DNA of 64,000 nt from Ammoniphilus resinae (GTDB lineage Bacteria; Bacillota; Bacilli; Aneurinibacillales; RAOX-1), in assembly GCF_017873965.1 (NCBI RefSeq), contig NZ_JAGGKT010000016.1, positions 22,265 through 86,264 on the forward strand, read 5' to 3'. Below are positions 63,508-64,000 of this stretch, one piece after another. A program made the position numbers and the translations under genes. Within the stretch, counting starts at the first letter, position 1, and every line of letters starts with the position of its first letter. The notes under the pieces were generated by a model. That model worked only from the letters and a program-made list of their open reading frames with translations, was not told where the DNA came from and searched no databases.

Positions 63508-64000
63508 ATGAGGAGGTCAAGGGCATCAAAACTTAGGGCAGAAGCTCAATTTAAAAAGTCCAAAGAAAAGCGGAAATCTACGTTATACAACAGTAAAAAC
63601 ATCATTACTGCAACAGCAATGGTTTTACTAACTTCCATTATACATCCATTCACTCCTGTTAGAGCAGAGTCATTGGGAAGCAGTTCAACATCCGAATCGT
63701 CGACTTCGTCATCATCTAGTTCAGGGGAAAATGGTCAATCAGAAACATCAAGTAGTGTAGACTCATCCACTGAAAATACGGCATCGGATACAGGGGGAAG
63801 TACTGATTCAGAAACGTCTGTCAGTGAGGATTCATCATCAGCAACAATGTCTGACGCAGGTGAAAGTGGTCAATCAGAAACATCAAGTAGTGTAGACTCA
63901 TCCGTTGAAAATACGGCATCGGATACAGGGGGAAGTACTGATTCAGAAACGTCTGTCAGTGAGGATTCATCATCAGCAACAATGTCTGACGCAGGTGAAA
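63508..64000 (+). CDS. Ser-rich repeat surface protein, cut by the window end
   Basis: At least 164 codons with no stop before the window ends. A long basic N-terminus (RRSRASKLRAEAQFKKSKEKRKS) and a hydrophobic signal segment (ITATAMVLLTSIIHPF) are followed by an acidic Ser/Thr-rich chain. A 45-residue tandem repeat (135 bp; first copy from 63733, second from 63868) is nearly identical at DNA level. It resembles serine-rich adhesins or sortase substrates, but the anchor is outside the window. ATG at 63508 has AAAGGAGA about 8 nt upstream. It lies 3 nt after the preceding gene. Confidence 0.8.
   Translation, partial: MRRSRASKLRAEAQFKKSKEKRKSTLYNSKNIITATAMVLLTSIIHPFTPVRAESLGSSSTSESSTSSSSSSGENGQSETSSSVDSSTENTASDTGGSTDSETSVSEDSSSATMSDAGESGQSETSSSVDSSVENTASDTGGSTDSETSVSEDSSSATMSDAGE
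63733..64000 (+). repeat. 135-bp coding tandem repeat
   Basis: Two visible copies of a 135-bp unit (starts 63733 and 63868) with only a few differences, encoding a 45-residue Ser/Asp-rich repeat. The array continues past the window. Confidence 0.9.

Overview
The window reads as the chromosome of a Gram-positive, probably spore-forming member of the Bacillales. The evidence is strong AGGAGG-type ribosome binding sites with frequent TTG/GTG starts, full-length SinR-type repressors, a SinI-type antirepressor, a GlnK/GlnL pair, a SAM-I (S-box) leader, a class D sortase with an LPNTA substrate, and tRNA-Leu(CAG) and tRNA-Gln(TTG). I see no phage, IS element or CRISPR array. I would not name a genus from this alone.

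Layout. 0-12.7 kb: a secreted amidase, an acyl-CoA ligase / thiolase / 3-hydroxyacyl-CoA dehydrogenase operon, a TAXI-type TRAP transporter with a cre-like site, and a class III aminotransferase divergent from an RpiR regulator. 12.7-33.7 kb: a PAS histidine kinase, an NCS1 permease, a GldA-like dehydrogenase, CapA, an HD-GYP and a PilZ protein (c-di-GMP turnover and sensing), a crotonase paralogue behind a SAM-I riboswitch, IclR-GlpK, an L,D-transpeptidase, a YerA-type deaminase and a Cu/Zn SOD. 33.8-44.3 kb: envelope genes, a VapBC-like pair, a two-component system, a phosphodiester glycosidase, a class V aminotransferase, and a SinI-type antirepressor behind a c-di-GMP-I riboswitch. 44.5-49.3 kb: a GntR-controlled glycolate oxidase operon (glcE-glcF-glcD). 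50-55.5 kb: VanZ, then GlnK-GlnL and a glutamate/dicarboxylate symporter whose promoter carries a GlnL-type direct repeat. 55.7-64 kb: a surface/matrix island with two SinR-type repressors, a class D sortase, an LPNTA cell-wall protein, two Q/N-rich secreted repeat proteins, a copper-amine-oxidase-N-domain protein and a Ser-rich repeat protein cut by the window end.

Two signals stand out. First, the 55.7-64 kb island is studded with a 16-bp imperfect dyad, GTTCT-N6-AGAAC, that overlaps core promoters of its genes. The half-site matches the published Bacillus subtilis SinR half-site GTTCTYT. With the SinI gene behind a c-di-GMP-I aptamer, and HD-GYP and PilZ genes in the same window, this suggests a circuit c-di-GMP > SinI > SinR > matrix genes. 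Second, five intergenic tandem arrays with different sequences (16.5, 17.1, 30.6, 42.4 and 49.4 kb) all have exactly the same 52-bp period, and every unit contains an inverted repeat. I know of no described element family that fits this.
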